NCBI GenBank assembly: GCA_944354265.1
Contig: CALVPX010000012.1
Location: forward strand, 1-41,685
Direction: 5' to 3'
Source: an uncultured Clostridia bacterium
GTDB lineage: Bacteria; Bacillota; Clostridia; Christensenellales; Borkfalkiaceae
Length of the DNA: 41,685 nt
In this document: positions 1 through 7,580 of the stretch, one piece after another
Numbering within the stretch: position 1 is the first letter of the stretch
Layout: each line of letters opens with the position of its first letter
Notes under the pieces: model-generated
The model's database searches: none
What the model saw: only the letters and a program-made list of their open reading frames with translations
What the model was told of the DNA's origin: nothing
Translations under genes and position numbers: made by a program

Positions 1-74
1 ACCTTTAGCTCAGTTGGTAGAGCAACTGACTCTTAATCAGTGGGCCGCGGGTTCGAGTCCCTCAAGGTGCACCA
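1..74 (+). tRNA. tRNA-Lys (anticodon CTT), first two bases outside the window
   Basis: Cloverleaf visible: anticodon stem ACTGA/TCAGT closes the loop CTCTTAA, giving anticodon CTT (reads AAG, lysine). The T arm has GGTTCGAGTCC, and the 3' acceptor strand AAGGTGC is followed by an encoded ACCA. The 5' acceptor strand needs GC before the first base of the window, so the gene is cut by two bases. The last 14 bases before the CCA region recur at 368-381. Confidence 0.95.
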
Positions 75-112
75 AAAAAGAAACGGCAGTTTTAACTACC
101 GTTTCTTTTTTT
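75..112 (+). terminator. Rho-independent terminator of the tRNA
   Basis: An A-rich arm containing AAGAAACGGCAGTT pairs with AACTACCGTTTCTT (one mismatch) and is followed by a run of T. The A-run on the other side means it could act in both directions. Confidence 0.85.
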
Positions 113-225
113 GGTGCATTTTGTAAAGTAGGAGTCGAACTGCGTAGCGGCATTTGAGAGATAAAGGGAGAGGGATAGAATAATTAACGCCGCCCGCTCG
201 GTCGTCGCCACAAACAACGCTTTTT

Positions 226-250
226 AGGCAATGATATTTTATCATTGCCT
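226..250. repeat. Perfect 10-bp hairpin in the tRNA-proximal spacer
   Basis: AGGCAATGAT, loop ATTTT, ATCATTGCCT, flanked by T-rich sequence on both sides. It lies in a 340-base stretch (75-416) with no convincing gene. It may be a weak bidirectional terminator for the minus-strand gene ending at 417. Confidence 0.5.
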
Positions 251-367
251 ATTTTGCTATGTTGTGGCTCATCTTCCCAAAAATTTCGGTCGTAAACTCC
301 CTGCTATTTTTGGGAGCCCTGTTATTTGTGCATTGCCAAGGCTCCGCGCGCAGCGTGGAAACGGCAA

Positions 368-381
368 TCCCTCAAGGTGCA
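368..381 (+). repeat. Direct repeat of the tRNA-Lys 3' end (att-like)
   Basis: TCCCTCAAGGTGCA at 368-381 is identical to 58-71 in the T arm/acceptor of the tRNA-Lys. Duplicated tRNA 3' ends are the usual scar of tyrosine-recombinase integration. No integrase is visible between or near the copies. It marks the left border of the AT-rich island (417-1578). Confidence 0.5.
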
Positions 382-416
382 TTATATGCCATAAATATTT
401 ATATTATTTAGTATTT

Positions 417-1238
417 TTATTTTAACTTTTCATCATAGTGATACGATTCATGCTTTACTGCACCGCAGTTTTGACAGATATATGTACTATTTACTTTATG
501 TCTTTTTACATAATTCGTCCCTACCGTTTGCTTAATTGTACCAACATGAGTAGCCCCGTCATAAACCTCTGCAACATCAACTTCTTCACTCTTAGTAGCA
601 TATACACCTAAAACCTTATCTTCACTTGAATATATTGTGAACGCATTACACATTCCACAATTGCTACAGTATTCTCTATATAACCAAAAAGTGGGATAGC
701 AAAATATAGCTATAATAGCGCCTGAGATAAAAGCATACCAAATCGTATGCATATCAATAATATCAACTCGGCGTATCAATATATTAATTTCATGCAATAA
801 ACCGTTTTCAGCAAATCCGAGAAACCCAAAAAATTCCATTAAATACAAAACAAGAGAAACTATGCCAAGAATTATCAATATTGCACGCAAAGTTCTGTCG
901 AATATATTTAATTTTCTTTTTAATTTCTTTTTCATTAATACCCGAGAATACATTGCGCTTATCGAATTTTTTGTAACGTTATAAAGTGTAAGTATTCCTG
1001 CAACAATAAGAATAGGAAAAAATGCAACCCATAAAAATGGTGATGAACTATATTGCATTATTGAATTATTAAAATTTGAAGAATCACAACCCCTTCCAAT
1101 AAACGCTACGCCCAAAGAGAAACCTATGAGCATTACATAGTATATAATCCTGCGTTTTAACATACTGTCAACAATTTTTTGCGCTTCTTTTGGCCAAGTA
1201 CGTTCATTTTCTTGAACATTTTCAAATTTTGGATCCAC
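417..1238 (-). CDS. Four-helix membrane protein with split zinc ribbon
   Basis: 273-aa protein with a GTG start 7 bases downstream of a strong GGAGGTG. Hydrophobic segments lie at about residues 31-48, 68-88, 117-142 and 163-186. The last is followed directly by CSNCGMC (191-197), and a second pair CQNC is at 255-258; together they could form a soluble zinc ribbon after the last helix. I do not recognise the family. It is AT-rich compared with the rest of the window and is divergent from an XRE regulator, with palindromic operators between them, so the two are probably co-regulated cargo of a small island next to the tRNA. A regulatory or sensing role at the membrane is inference only. Confidence 0.8.
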   Translation of the reverse strand: MDPKFENVQENERTWPKEAQKIVDSMLKRRIIYYVMLIGFSLGVAFIGRGCDSSNFNNSIMQYSSSPFLWVAFFPILIVAGILTLYNVTKNSISAMYSRVLMKKKLKRKLNIFDRTLRAILIILGIVSLVLYLMEFFGFLGFAENGLLHEINILIRRVDIIDMHTIWYAFISGAIIAIFCYPTFWLYREYCSNCGMCNAFTIYSSEDKVLGVYATKSEEVDVAEVYDGATHVGTIKQTVGTNYVKRHKVNSTYICQNCGAVKHESYHYDEKLK

Positions 1239-1270
1239 TTCACACCTCCACTTAACTTTAATAATATCTT

Positions 1271-1354
1271 TGAATATACTGACTTTTGTATATTCAGTTA
1301 TGATTTTAGTATAGAATATTCTATAAGTCGAGTATATTTATAGAATTTTCTATA
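1271..1354. promoter_or_regulatory. Operator array between the divergent membrane-protein and XRE genes
   Basis: Three dyads: TGAATATAC (1271-1279) with GTATATTCA (1288-1296); a perfect 16-bp palindrome TATAGAATATTCTATA (1310-1325); and a near-copy TATAGAATTTTCTATA (1339-1354). The two 16-mers start 29 bases apart. A possible promoter TTGTAT (1287-1292), 17 bases, TATAGA (1310-1315) overlaps the first 16-mer. The XRE protein is the obvious binder (autoregulation); that is inference. Confidence 0.7.
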
Positions 1355-1365
1355 AAATAGTATAT

Positions 1366-1578
1366 GTGGATAATGAGTTTAAAGACATTCTTAAAGAATT
1401 CCTGTCAGAAAACAATCTCACTCAGAGTGAGTTTGCAAAGCAGATAGGGGTAAAGCAAAGTCAGGTAAGCGAATGGTTGAGGGGTAAGGCAAAGCCCGGC
1501 TATGATACATTACGCAATATATCGTTGGCATTTCAAATATCTGCCGACTTCTTTCTAGGTCTTATCGATAAATATTGA
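1366..1578 (+). CDS. XRE-family HTH regulator, small
   Basis: 70-aa protein consisting almost only of a Cro/C1-type helix-turn-helix (residues 7-65). The core LTQSEFAKQIGVKQSQVSEW is the two-helix DNA-binding unit, followed by GKAKPGYDTLRNIS. The start is GTG; the frame upstream has no other start and no good ribosome site. The sequence is AT-rich. It is likely an autoregulated repressor of itself and of the divergent membrane-protein gene, acting at the palindromes 1310-1354. Confidence 0.9.
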   Translation: MDNEFKDILKEFLSENNLTQSEFAKQIGVKQSQVSEWLRGKAKPGYDTLRNISLAFQISADFFLGLIDKY

Positions 1579-1605
1579 ATATTTAATATTTAAAAGTATA
1601 GGTTT

Positions 1606-1634
1606 GCGGGGGCGCATTGCAAATGCGCCCCCGC
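1606..1634 (+). terminator. Terminator-like hairpin after the XRE gene
   Basis: GCGGGGGCGCATT, loop GCA, AATGCGCCCCCGC (13 bp), followed by a T-containing tail. Confidence 0.7.
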
Positions 1635-1701
1635 CGCTTTGCTTATGGACATAGGCTTTTTTGGTATGCGCTACCGCGGGCGCATTTTTTTGTTTTGTAT
1701 C

Positions 1702-1730
1702 TTGAAAGTGGGTGAATTTGGCTGTATAAT
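1702..1730 (+). promoter_or_regulatory. Promoter of the first ECF sigma operon
   Basis: TTGAAA (1702-1707), 17-base spacer, perfect TATAAT (1725-1730). The sigma-factor GTG is about 80 bases downstream. Confidence 0.8.
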
Positions 1731-1818
1731 GGAGGTGAGATAAATTTTTTTGAAATTTTAAAAAAGTGGTGAGTAAATTTGCATTTGCGGCCGTCTAATA
1801 AGTGAGAGGTGGAAAAAA

Positions 1819-2376
1819 GTGGCACAATACGAAGATAAGAGCGCAAAACTTTACGACCGTTTTTTGGACGGCGACATGCGCGCGCTTGAACAGCTTGTAA
1901 TTGAATACGGCGACAGCCTTACAAGGTTTGCCTACTGCATAGTGAAGGACGACGCTGCGGCGGAGGACGTAACGGCCGATACGTTCGCCACGCTCGTTAT
2001 AAAGCGCAAAAAATTCCGCGGCGATGCCAAATTCCGTACATGGCTGTATGCCGTGGCGCGGAATGCAGCAATCGATTACCTGCGCAAAAACGGCAAAAAC
2101 AGCCCCTTCACCGGGCTTGAAAACGTTCTTTACAGCTCCTGCGAGGACGACGTGATGAACAGTCAGCGCAATCAGGTGCTGTATGCGGGCATGCAGAAAC
2201 TGCCCGAAAGTTACAGGCAGGTGCTGTGTTTAAGCTACTTCGACGGATTTTCCGTCAAGGAGATGTGCCACATTTTAAAAAAGAGCGCCAAACAGGTCTA
2301 CAACCTTTTATCCCGCGCCCGCTCCGCCTTAAAAGATATTCTTGTAGAGGAGGGATATTCTTATGAAAACTTCTGA
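1819..2376 (+). CDS. ECF-type RNA polymerase sigma factor
   Basis: 185 aa. Region 2 spans about residues 10-90 (DDAAAEDVTADTFATL, then FRTWLYAVARNAAIDYLRK, the -10 recognition part). Region 4 spans about 120-175 (LPESYRQVLCLSYFDGFSVK, then a helix-turn-helix). It lacks regions 1 and 3, as ECF factors do. The GTG start at 1819 follows GAGAGGTGG. The stop overlaps the start of the next gene by 14 bases, so the membrane beta-propeller protein is translationally coupled and is the likely partner, in the position where an anti-sigma factor is normally encoded. The housekeeping-type promoter at 1702-1730 gives basal expression. Confidence 0.93.
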   Translation: MAQYEDKSAKLYDRFLDGDMRALEQLVIEYGDSLTRFAYCIVKDDAAAEDVTADTFATLVIKRKKFRGDAKFRTWLYAVARNAAIDYLRKNGKNSPFTGLENVLYSSCEDDVMNSQRNQVLYAGMQKLPESYRQVLCLSYFDGFSVKEMCHILKKSAKQVYNLLSRARSALKDILVEEGYSYENF

Positions 2377-4243
2377 ACAGCGAATGGACGACATTTTAAA
2401 GCGCGCCGACCAAAAGAGCGCCGAACGCGCCGTCCGCAGCAAGCGCATAAAAATAATTTCTATAACGGCGGTGTTCCTCGTATTCATACTCGCCGTAAAC
2501 TTAGTCCTTTTTATACCCTACAACAAGAGCCTGCCAGACCTGTCCCGATTTGCGGACAGCCAATACTATCCCTTAATGCAGCAGCTCAATCCCCTGACCT
2601 ACCGTGCCACGAGTTACGACAATAACTTCGACGCATGGTTCGGCGATATGTTCGACGGCTTTAATTCTGCCGCTCCCGAGGGCGGTAACACGGGTGCCGC
2701 CGAAGATCCCGGCGCCGTGGACGGCGGCTATGTAGAGGTTACCGACAATCAGGTTGCGGGCGTAATAGAGGGCGACCTGTTCAAGCGCACTTCAAGCCAT
2801 ATCTTCTATCTCTCTGATGACGGCGGCTACAAAATCAGCGCCTACACGATAGAGGGTGAGGACAGCGCCCTGTGCGGTTCACTCACTATAAACGCCGAGC
2901 CGCGCACCTACTTCAGGAGCGGCGCAGAGATGTATCTGAGCGTCGACGGCGACAACATAACCGTGTTTGCTCCCGTGTGGTCTTACGACTATTCGCGGCT
3001 GTACACGGCGGCAATATTCGTCGATTCGTCCGACCCGCAGAACATGGAGGAGATTTCAAGGATTTACGTTTCGGGCGAATATATATCCTCGCGAATGGCG
3101 GGGGAGGACTTGTTGCTCGTGTCCAACTTTGCCGTGCGCATCAACCCCGATTTCTCTGACGAAAGTCAGTTCGTGCCGCAATATGGCGCGTTGAACGACT
3201 TAAAGAGCCTGACGATGGACGAAATAATTCTTCCCGAAAGCGCCAACTCGGCGCGCTACACGGTCATCTGCCGCATGGGCGGGGACGGCACGCTCAAGGG
3301 TCACGTCGCCTTTCTCTCCTTCTCAGACGAGGTGTATGTCTCGGATGAAAATATCTTCGTCACCCGCAGCTATATGCAGGAGCAAGAGGTTGATGGCGTG
3401 TCGGTAAGTTCGGCCCGCACCCGCATTTCCTGCGTGTCCTATTCGGGCGACGGGCTGACTGTTGCGGGCAGCGCCGACGTCAACGGCACGGTTCTCAATC
3501 AGTATTCCATGGACGAAAGGGAGGGCGCCCTGCGCGTTGTCACCACGGTCGACAAGGTCGTGACGGAGGAGCGCGGCGACGGCACAATCTCAGCGGCACT
3601 GTTCGACAACGCCGCTCTCTATGTGGTTGACCTTGAAAACTTTTCTGTCATCGCCTCGCTTGAAAATTTTGCCCCCGACGGCGAGGAAGTTACCTCCGTC
3701 CGCTTTGAGGACGACATTGCTTGGGTATGCACTGCGCGCATAATAGAGCTCACCGACCCCGTGTTCCGCATCGACCTTTCCGACTATGACAATATCACCT
3801 ACACCGACACGGGCACCATATCGGGCTATTCGTCCTCGCTTGTGGACTTCACCGACGGCACTCTTTTGGGCATAGGCTACAACGACGATCTCGACTTAAA
3901 GGTTGAAATTTACGAACAGGGCGAGGACGGCGTGCTCTCCGTCTGCAAGTACGAGCGCGAAGCCGAATTTTCAGATGAGTACAAGGCTTACTTCATCGAC
4001 CGCCAAAACGGCCTCGTCGGCCTTGAAGTTTACGATTGGACGACGGGCGAATGTCAATACATTCTTCTGCACTTCGACGGCTACACCATTCAGCCCATGC
4101 TGACAATACCTTTTGACAGATGGAATGAAATCTCCGATCTTGATGTCACCCGCGCCACCCTCATCGACGGCCGGCTGTACGTCATCTCCTGCAGGGGCGG
4201 CAATCCCACCCTGTACGTTGAGCAGCTTCCCGGACTTGAATAA
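2363..4243 (+). CDS. Membrane-anchored beta-propeller protein, probable sigma partner
   Basis: 626 aa. A short cytosolic N-terminus (1-28) is followed by one transmembrane helix (about 29-52) and a large outer domain. From about residue 125 it matches my recollection of the secreted beta-propeller family distantly related to WD40 (IEGDLFKRTSSHIFYLSDDG, then repeated strands ending in the C-terminal LYVISCRGGNPTLYV). Ribosome site GAGGAGGG, start ATG. It overlaps the upstream ECF sigma gene by 14 bases. The family is known as extracytoplasmic propellers; an anti-sigma role for the cytosolic tail is inferred from the gene order only. A strong hairpin at 4276-4311 ends the operon. Confidence 0.85.
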   Translation: MKTSEQRMDDILKRADQKSAERAVRSKRIKIISITAVFLVFILAVNLVLFIPYNKSLPDLSRFADSQYYPLMQQLNPLTYRATSYDNNFDAWFGDMFDGFNSAAPEGGNTGAAEDPGAVDGGYVEVTDNQVAGVIEGDLFKRTSSHIFYLSDDGGYKISAYTIEGEDSALCGSLTINAEPRTYFRSGAEMYLSVDGDNITVFAPVWSYDYSRLYTAAIFVDSSDPQNMEEISRIYVSGEYISSRMAGEDLLLVSNFAVRINPDFSDESQFVPQYGALNDLKSLTMDEIILPESANSARYTVICRMGGDGTLKGHVAFLSFSDEVYVSDENIFVTRSYMQEQEVDGVSVSSARTRISCVSYSGDGLTVAGSADVNGTVLNQYSMDEREGALRVVTTVDKVVTEERGDGTISAALFDNAALYVVDLENFSVIASLENFAPDGEEVTSVRFEDDIAWVCTARIIELTDPVFRIDLSDYDNITYTDTGTISGYSSSLVDFTDGTLLGIGYNDDLDLKVEIYEQGEDGVLSVCKYEREAEFSDEYKAYFIDRQNGLVGLEVYDWTTGECQYILLHFDGYTIQPMLTIPFDRWNEISDLDVTRATLIDGRLYVISCRGGNPTLYVEQLPGLE

Positions 4244-4275
4244 TATTAATGTTAAATGGTGAGCGTAAAATTAAT

Positions 4276-4311
4276 AATTGCGGCGCAGGCATTCATGCCT
4301 GCGCCGCAATT
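4276..4311 (+). terminator. 17-bp perfect hairpin ending the first sigma operon
   Basis: AATTGCGGCGCAGGCAT, TC, then its exact reverse complement (4295-4311). A strong GC hairpin with AT ends, it could stop transcription from both sides. Confidence 0.75.
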
Positions 4312-4320
4312 ACATTATTG

Positions 4321-4573
4321 TAGGCTCCTTTGTGTAAAGGGAGCTGTCTTGCGAAAGCGTCAGCGGGAGCAAGACTGAGGGATTGTTCAGTAAAGAAAAT
4401 AAACCCTTCAGTCTCCCTGCGGTCGACAGCGTCTCGCCAACGGTAAGGATATCCGTTGGCTCGGTCACCGCAAACGCGGAGACGAATGCGTTTGCTTCTC
4501 TCCGTGCGGACAAACAATAGATAACTATTGTTTGAATAATTCCGCACTCGTCCTTTTAAAAAAGGGGAGCCTA
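4321..4573. repeat. Family B MITE-like element, copy 1
   Basis: It begins TAGGCTCCTTTGTG and ends AAAGGGGAGCCTA, giving terminal inverted repeats TAGGCTCC/GGAGCCTA. Inside are further dyads, e.g. CAAACAATAG and CTATTGTTTG. Positions 4401-4573 match the reverse complement of 27980-28152 with about two differences by eye. The open frames across it are frames of the repeat, not genes. It fills most of the 4244-4642 gap. Confidence 0.8.
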
Positions 4574-4642
4574 ATTTTTATTACTTTTCGCACTTGCGGT
4601 GTGTAATTAAAAATTTATTGCTGTGGCTTCAAAGCGCATTTT

Positions 4643-5587
4643 TCAGCGCTCTATCAGCTCGTACTCGTAAGTCACGTTGCCGTTTTCGTCCGTTACGGGC
4701 GTAACGTAGTAGCTCTTCGCGTCCCTGCCGCTGCCCACGCGCAGGCGGAGTATCTCTTTGCCGCGCACGCTTTCGCGTGTGAAGTAGAAGGCCTCCGTCT
4801 CGCCGTGCTTAGTGGTGGTCATCTTGGCTTCGGTTTCGCCGTCTTCGTCCTCATACTCAAAGCTACTGCGCTCCACGCATCTGCCGTCGCGGTATATCGA
4901 GTAGCTGTATTCCTGCTCAACTTCGCCGCGCTCTTCAGAGTAGCTCTGCTCTACAAGCATGTATTCGTCTGTGCCGAGGTCGACGTAGAATTTGGTTTCG
5001 CTTTCGCTCTCGTCGCGCTCGTTTTCCACTTCGCGCCCGCCGCGTATGTCGTAGTCCACGCCCTCAATCACCATTACGCCGTCTATGGAGTAGGCCTCTT
5101 CGTTGTCGTCGCGGTCGTCCCAATCGTCGTCATCGTCAAAGTGTCCCACCTGAGTCAGGTTGTAGTGCATCTGATAGGTGTGGCTTTCGCCCTCAATGTC
5201 GCTGTAGGTGAAAATGGTCATGTGCTCGTAGCCCTCGCGGTCAGACGACTGTTCGGTTATCTCAAATGCGCCGTCGCTGAGAAGGCTGTCTACAAGCGTC
5301 ATGTACTTATCGAGCTGTGCAAATTCGCCGTCGGCAGTGCCGTCCGTTGCGTCTTCATATGGCGTGGGAACGGGGTCCTGCGGCGCTTCTTCGCCCTGCT
5401 TTTCGGATGAAATTATCATCCCTGCCGAAGCGGCGCTGAACGCGTAGATGGAAGAGGTGGTGTTGAGTTCGTCAAACTTTCCGCCGTTGTTGCCTATGCC
5501 GCCCTCTGAATTGTTGGTGCAGCCTGCAAGGGCAAAAGAAGTTGCTATCGCCCCCGCCGTGATAAGACCGATAAATAATTTTTTCAT
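4643..5587 (-). CDS. Acidic lipoprotein, paralogue of the sensor domain at 6343-7563
   Basis: 314 aa with a lipoprotein signal peptide (MKKLFIGLITAGAIA...) and lipobox LAGC, so Cys22 or close to it would be lipidated and the protein anchored outside the membrane. Ribosome site AGGAGGAAC. After a Gly-rich linker it carries GKFDELNTTSSIYAFSAASA, followed by an alpha segment (YMTLVDSLLSDGAFEI) and a beta-rich part. The order and motifs match the outer domain of the neighbouring anti-sigma-like protein (GKFDEITDADSFYAYGAASI, YMALVESLLSEGDI, YSIDGVLVVDG). It also has an Asp-rich insert DDDDDWDDRDD. It is transcribed away from the second ECF operon. The function is unknown; it may sense or sequester the same ligand as the paralogue. 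Confidence 0.88.
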   Translation of the reverse strand: MKKLFIGLITAGAIATSFALAGCTNNSEGGIGNNGGKFDELNTTSSIYAFSAASAGMIISSEKQGEEAPQDPVPTPYEDATDGTADGEFAQLDKYMTLVDSLLSDGAFEITEQSSDREGYEHMTIFTYSDIEGESHTYQMHYNLTQVGHFDDDDDWDDRDDNEEAYSIDGVMVIEGVDYDIRGGREVENERDESESETKFYVDLGTDEYMLVEQSYSEERGEVEQEYSYSIYRDGRCVERSSFEYEDEDGETEAKMTTTKHGETEAFYFTRESVRGKEILRLRVGSGRDAKSYYVTPVTDENGNVTYEYELIER

Positions 5588-5700
5588 GATAGTTCCTCCT
5601 GAAATTTATGTTGCAAAGCCTTAATTTTTGCGGCTTTCACTTATAAAACAGCGCAAGGCATGAATTTTGTTGGCGAATTTTAAAAAATTTTTTTTGGGTA

Positions 5701-5729
5701 TTGACCGCGCCCGCCGCAGATGTTATCAT
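5701..5729 (+). promoter_or_regulatory. Promoter of the second ECF sigma operon
   Basis: TTGACC (5701-5706), 17-base spacer, TATCAT (5724-5729), five of six matches at each box. It is preceded by an A/T tract. The leader to the ATG at 5819 is about 85 bases. Confidence 0.7.
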
Positions 5730-5818
5730 TATTATAGAAATTACAATTAAATTTGCGCAAAAATTTTTATTTTATCCAACAAATTTGCCGCAAAAATTGT
5801 TTATTAAGTGGAAGGGAT

Positions 5819-6346
5819 ATGAACAAACTCAAGCTTGAACGGTACATAGAGCGGTTGAAGAGCGGCGACAATTCGGCCTTCGACTACATTTACGAGCAGA
5901 CCAACCGCCCCGTGTACTTTTCCGTGCTATACATAGTGCGCGACAAAATGTACGCCGAGGACCTGTTGCAGGAGACCTATGTCCGCGCCATAACCAACCT
6001 CGGGCAGTATAAGGCGGGCACAAATTTTTCGGCGTGGCTGATAACTATTGGCAAATCGCTCGCGCTCAACCACATAAAAAAGTATAGGCGCGAGGTGTTC
6101 ACCGATTTCGACGGCGAAAGTTATAAATACGGCTCCCAAGAGACCGACCTTCCCTACATCTTCGACGTGGCGGCAAAAATCCTTGCAGAGGACGAGTACG
6201 AAATTTTAATGCTCTGTCAGGTGGCGGGCTACAAGCGCAGGGAGGTGGCCGAAATGCTCTCCCTGCCCATAGGCACGGTGACGTGGAAGAACAACGAGGC
6301 GCTGAAAAAATTGAAAAATCATCTTTTAAAGGAGGGCAGTCAATGA
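5819..6346 (+). CDS. ECF-type RNA polymerase sigma factor (second system)
   Basis: 175 aa from the ATG at 5819, chosen over an upstream in-frame start at 5753 because GGAAGGG lies just before it and homology begins there. Region 2: SGDNSAFDYIYEQ, MYAEDLLQETYVRAI, FSAWLITIGKSLALNHIKKY. Region 4: DEYEILMLCQVAGYKRREVA, then GTVTWKNNEALKKLKNHL. The stop TGA overlaps the ATG of the next gene (ATGA), which is strong evidence that the next product is its cognate regulator. The operon is driven by the promoter at 5701-5729. Confidence 0.93.
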   Translation: MNKLKLERYIERLKSGDNSAFDYIYEQTNRPVYFSVLYIVRDKMYAEDLLQETYVRAITNLGQYKAGTNFSAWLITIGKSLALNHIKKYRREVFTDFDGESYKYGSQETDLPYIFDVAAKILAEDEYEILMLCQVAGYKRREVAEMLSLPIGTVTWKNNEALKKLKNHLLKEGSQ

Positions 6347-7563
6347 AAAATTTAAAAAAATTGCTCAGGCAGCAGAGCGGCGACATACTGCCCGACGAAA
6401 GAGTAAAGGACAACATAAAACTTGAGCTCGGCATGGGTGAAAAGGTGCCCGCGGCTCAGACTGCGAGCGGCGGAACGATAGCCGTGCGCAGACGCAACAT
6501 AATAATCGCGGCGTGCGCGGCGGCCCTCGCCATAATAATAGCGCTGTGCATAATCCTGCCCTCGCTTGGCGGCGGACAGTCGGGCGGCAATCCCGGTTTG
6601 CTCGACGGCGGCTCCGACAACGGAAAGTTCGACGAGATTACCGACGCCGACTCCTTCTATGCTTACGGCGCGGCCTCGATAGGGGCGGTGCTCTCCACGC
6701 AGGGCGGTTCCACGCAGACGGCGGCAACAGGCGCGGCAAAGGCCTCGGCCGTAACGCTCGCAGCGCCCTCGCAGGAGGAGATGGACACCATAAACCGCTA
6801 TATGGCGCTCGTCGAAAGTCTGCTCTCCGAGGGCGACATTACGGGCACGGCAATCGAGGGCAATGGTCAATATCAATACGGCATGACCGTCAGCTACAGC
6901 GACCTGTTGGGCAACTCCGTGTCCTATGTAATGTATTACGACAAAATTTTCCGCGGCTCCCACACCGACGGGGACGAGAGCGAGAGCAACTATTCCATAG
7001 ACGGCGTCCTCGTCGTAGATGGAGCAAGCTACCCCGTTTCGGGCAATTACACAACCGAGAGCGAGGAGGACGAGGAGGAAACCTCCCTCTTCTTCAGGGC
7101 GTATACCTCGTCAGACCGCCTGTCATATATCGAAGTCAGCCGCCAAAGCGAAAACGAGAGCGAGGACGGCCAAAGCGAGAGCGAGGTGGAGTATGTCTAC
7201 ACCGTCTATTCGGACGGCAGAGTAGTTGAGCGCACCCGCGTCGAGTACGAGAGCGAGGAGGGCGAGCTTGAACTGCTGATGACCATTGAGCGCGACGGCG
7301 TGCGCGAAAGCCTGACCTTTGAGGACGAAACCGAGGGCGGCACGCGCATAATAGCCGTGCGCGGCAATATCGACGGCGAGAGCGTGTCCTTCAAAATTTA
7401 TGTGCGCGAGGGCAACTATCACTACGTCTTTGACGACGGCACCTCGTCCGACTTCGACCGCTATGACGGCGATGATGACGACGATGATGACCGCGATGAC
7501 GATGATGACCGCGATGACGACGATGACGACGACCGCAGGCGGCGTTCAGTCGCCTTTGTATGA
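6343..7563 (+). CDS. Transmembrane anti-sigma-like sensor with Asp-rich tail
   Basis: 406 aa from the ATG at 6343, with AAAGGAGG before it (a start at 6283 would lie inside the sigma gene). The N-terminal 50 residues are basic/cytosolic and short, without a recognisable ZAS zinc motif. One transmembrane helix spans about 51-74 (NIIIAACAAALAIIIALCII). The outer domain from about 88 is a paralogue of the divergent lipoprotein at 4643-5587. The tail is almost pure Asp with Arg breaks (about residues 370-400), written in GAT/GAC repeats, and ends RRRRSVAFV. The anti-sigma role is inferred from the ATGA overlap and topology. The acidic tail might bind divalent cations; that is speculation. Confidence 0.85.
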   Translation: MKNLKKLLRQQSGDILPDERVKDNIKLELGMGEKVPAAQTASGGTIAVRRRNIIIAACAAALAIIIALCIILPSLGGGQSGGNPGLLDGGSDNGKFDEITDADSFYAYGAASIGAVLSTQGGSTQTAATGAAKASAVTLAAPSQEEMDTINRYMALVESLLSEGDITGTAIEGNGQYQYGMTVSYSDLLGNSVSYVMYYDKIFRGSHTDGDESESNYSIDGVLVVDGASYPVSGNYTTESEEDEEETSLFFRAYTSSDRLSYIEVSRQSENESEDGQSESEVEYVYTVYSDGRVVERTRVEYESEEGELELLMTIERDGVRESLTFEDETEGGTRIIAVRGNIDGESVSFKIYVREGNYHYVFDDGTSSDFDRYDGDDDDDDDRDDDDDRDDDDDDDRRRRSVAFV

Positions 7564-7580
7564 AATAGGGGAGGGGGAAC

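Noticed and set aside
231-425. 64-aa open frame after the tRNA
   Set aside because: It begins inside a hairpin, has no ribosome site and runs over the duplicated tRNA end; composition is not protein-like.
4293-4547. Open frames with an identical 50-residue stretch here and at 27916-28206
   Set aside because: The identity is due to the shared family B repeat in inverse orientation; no start site or coding bias.
4805-5410. 201-aa Val/Ala-rich plus-strand frame
   Set aside because: Antisense shadow of the lipoprotein gene, without a ribosome site and with codon bias of the opposite strand.
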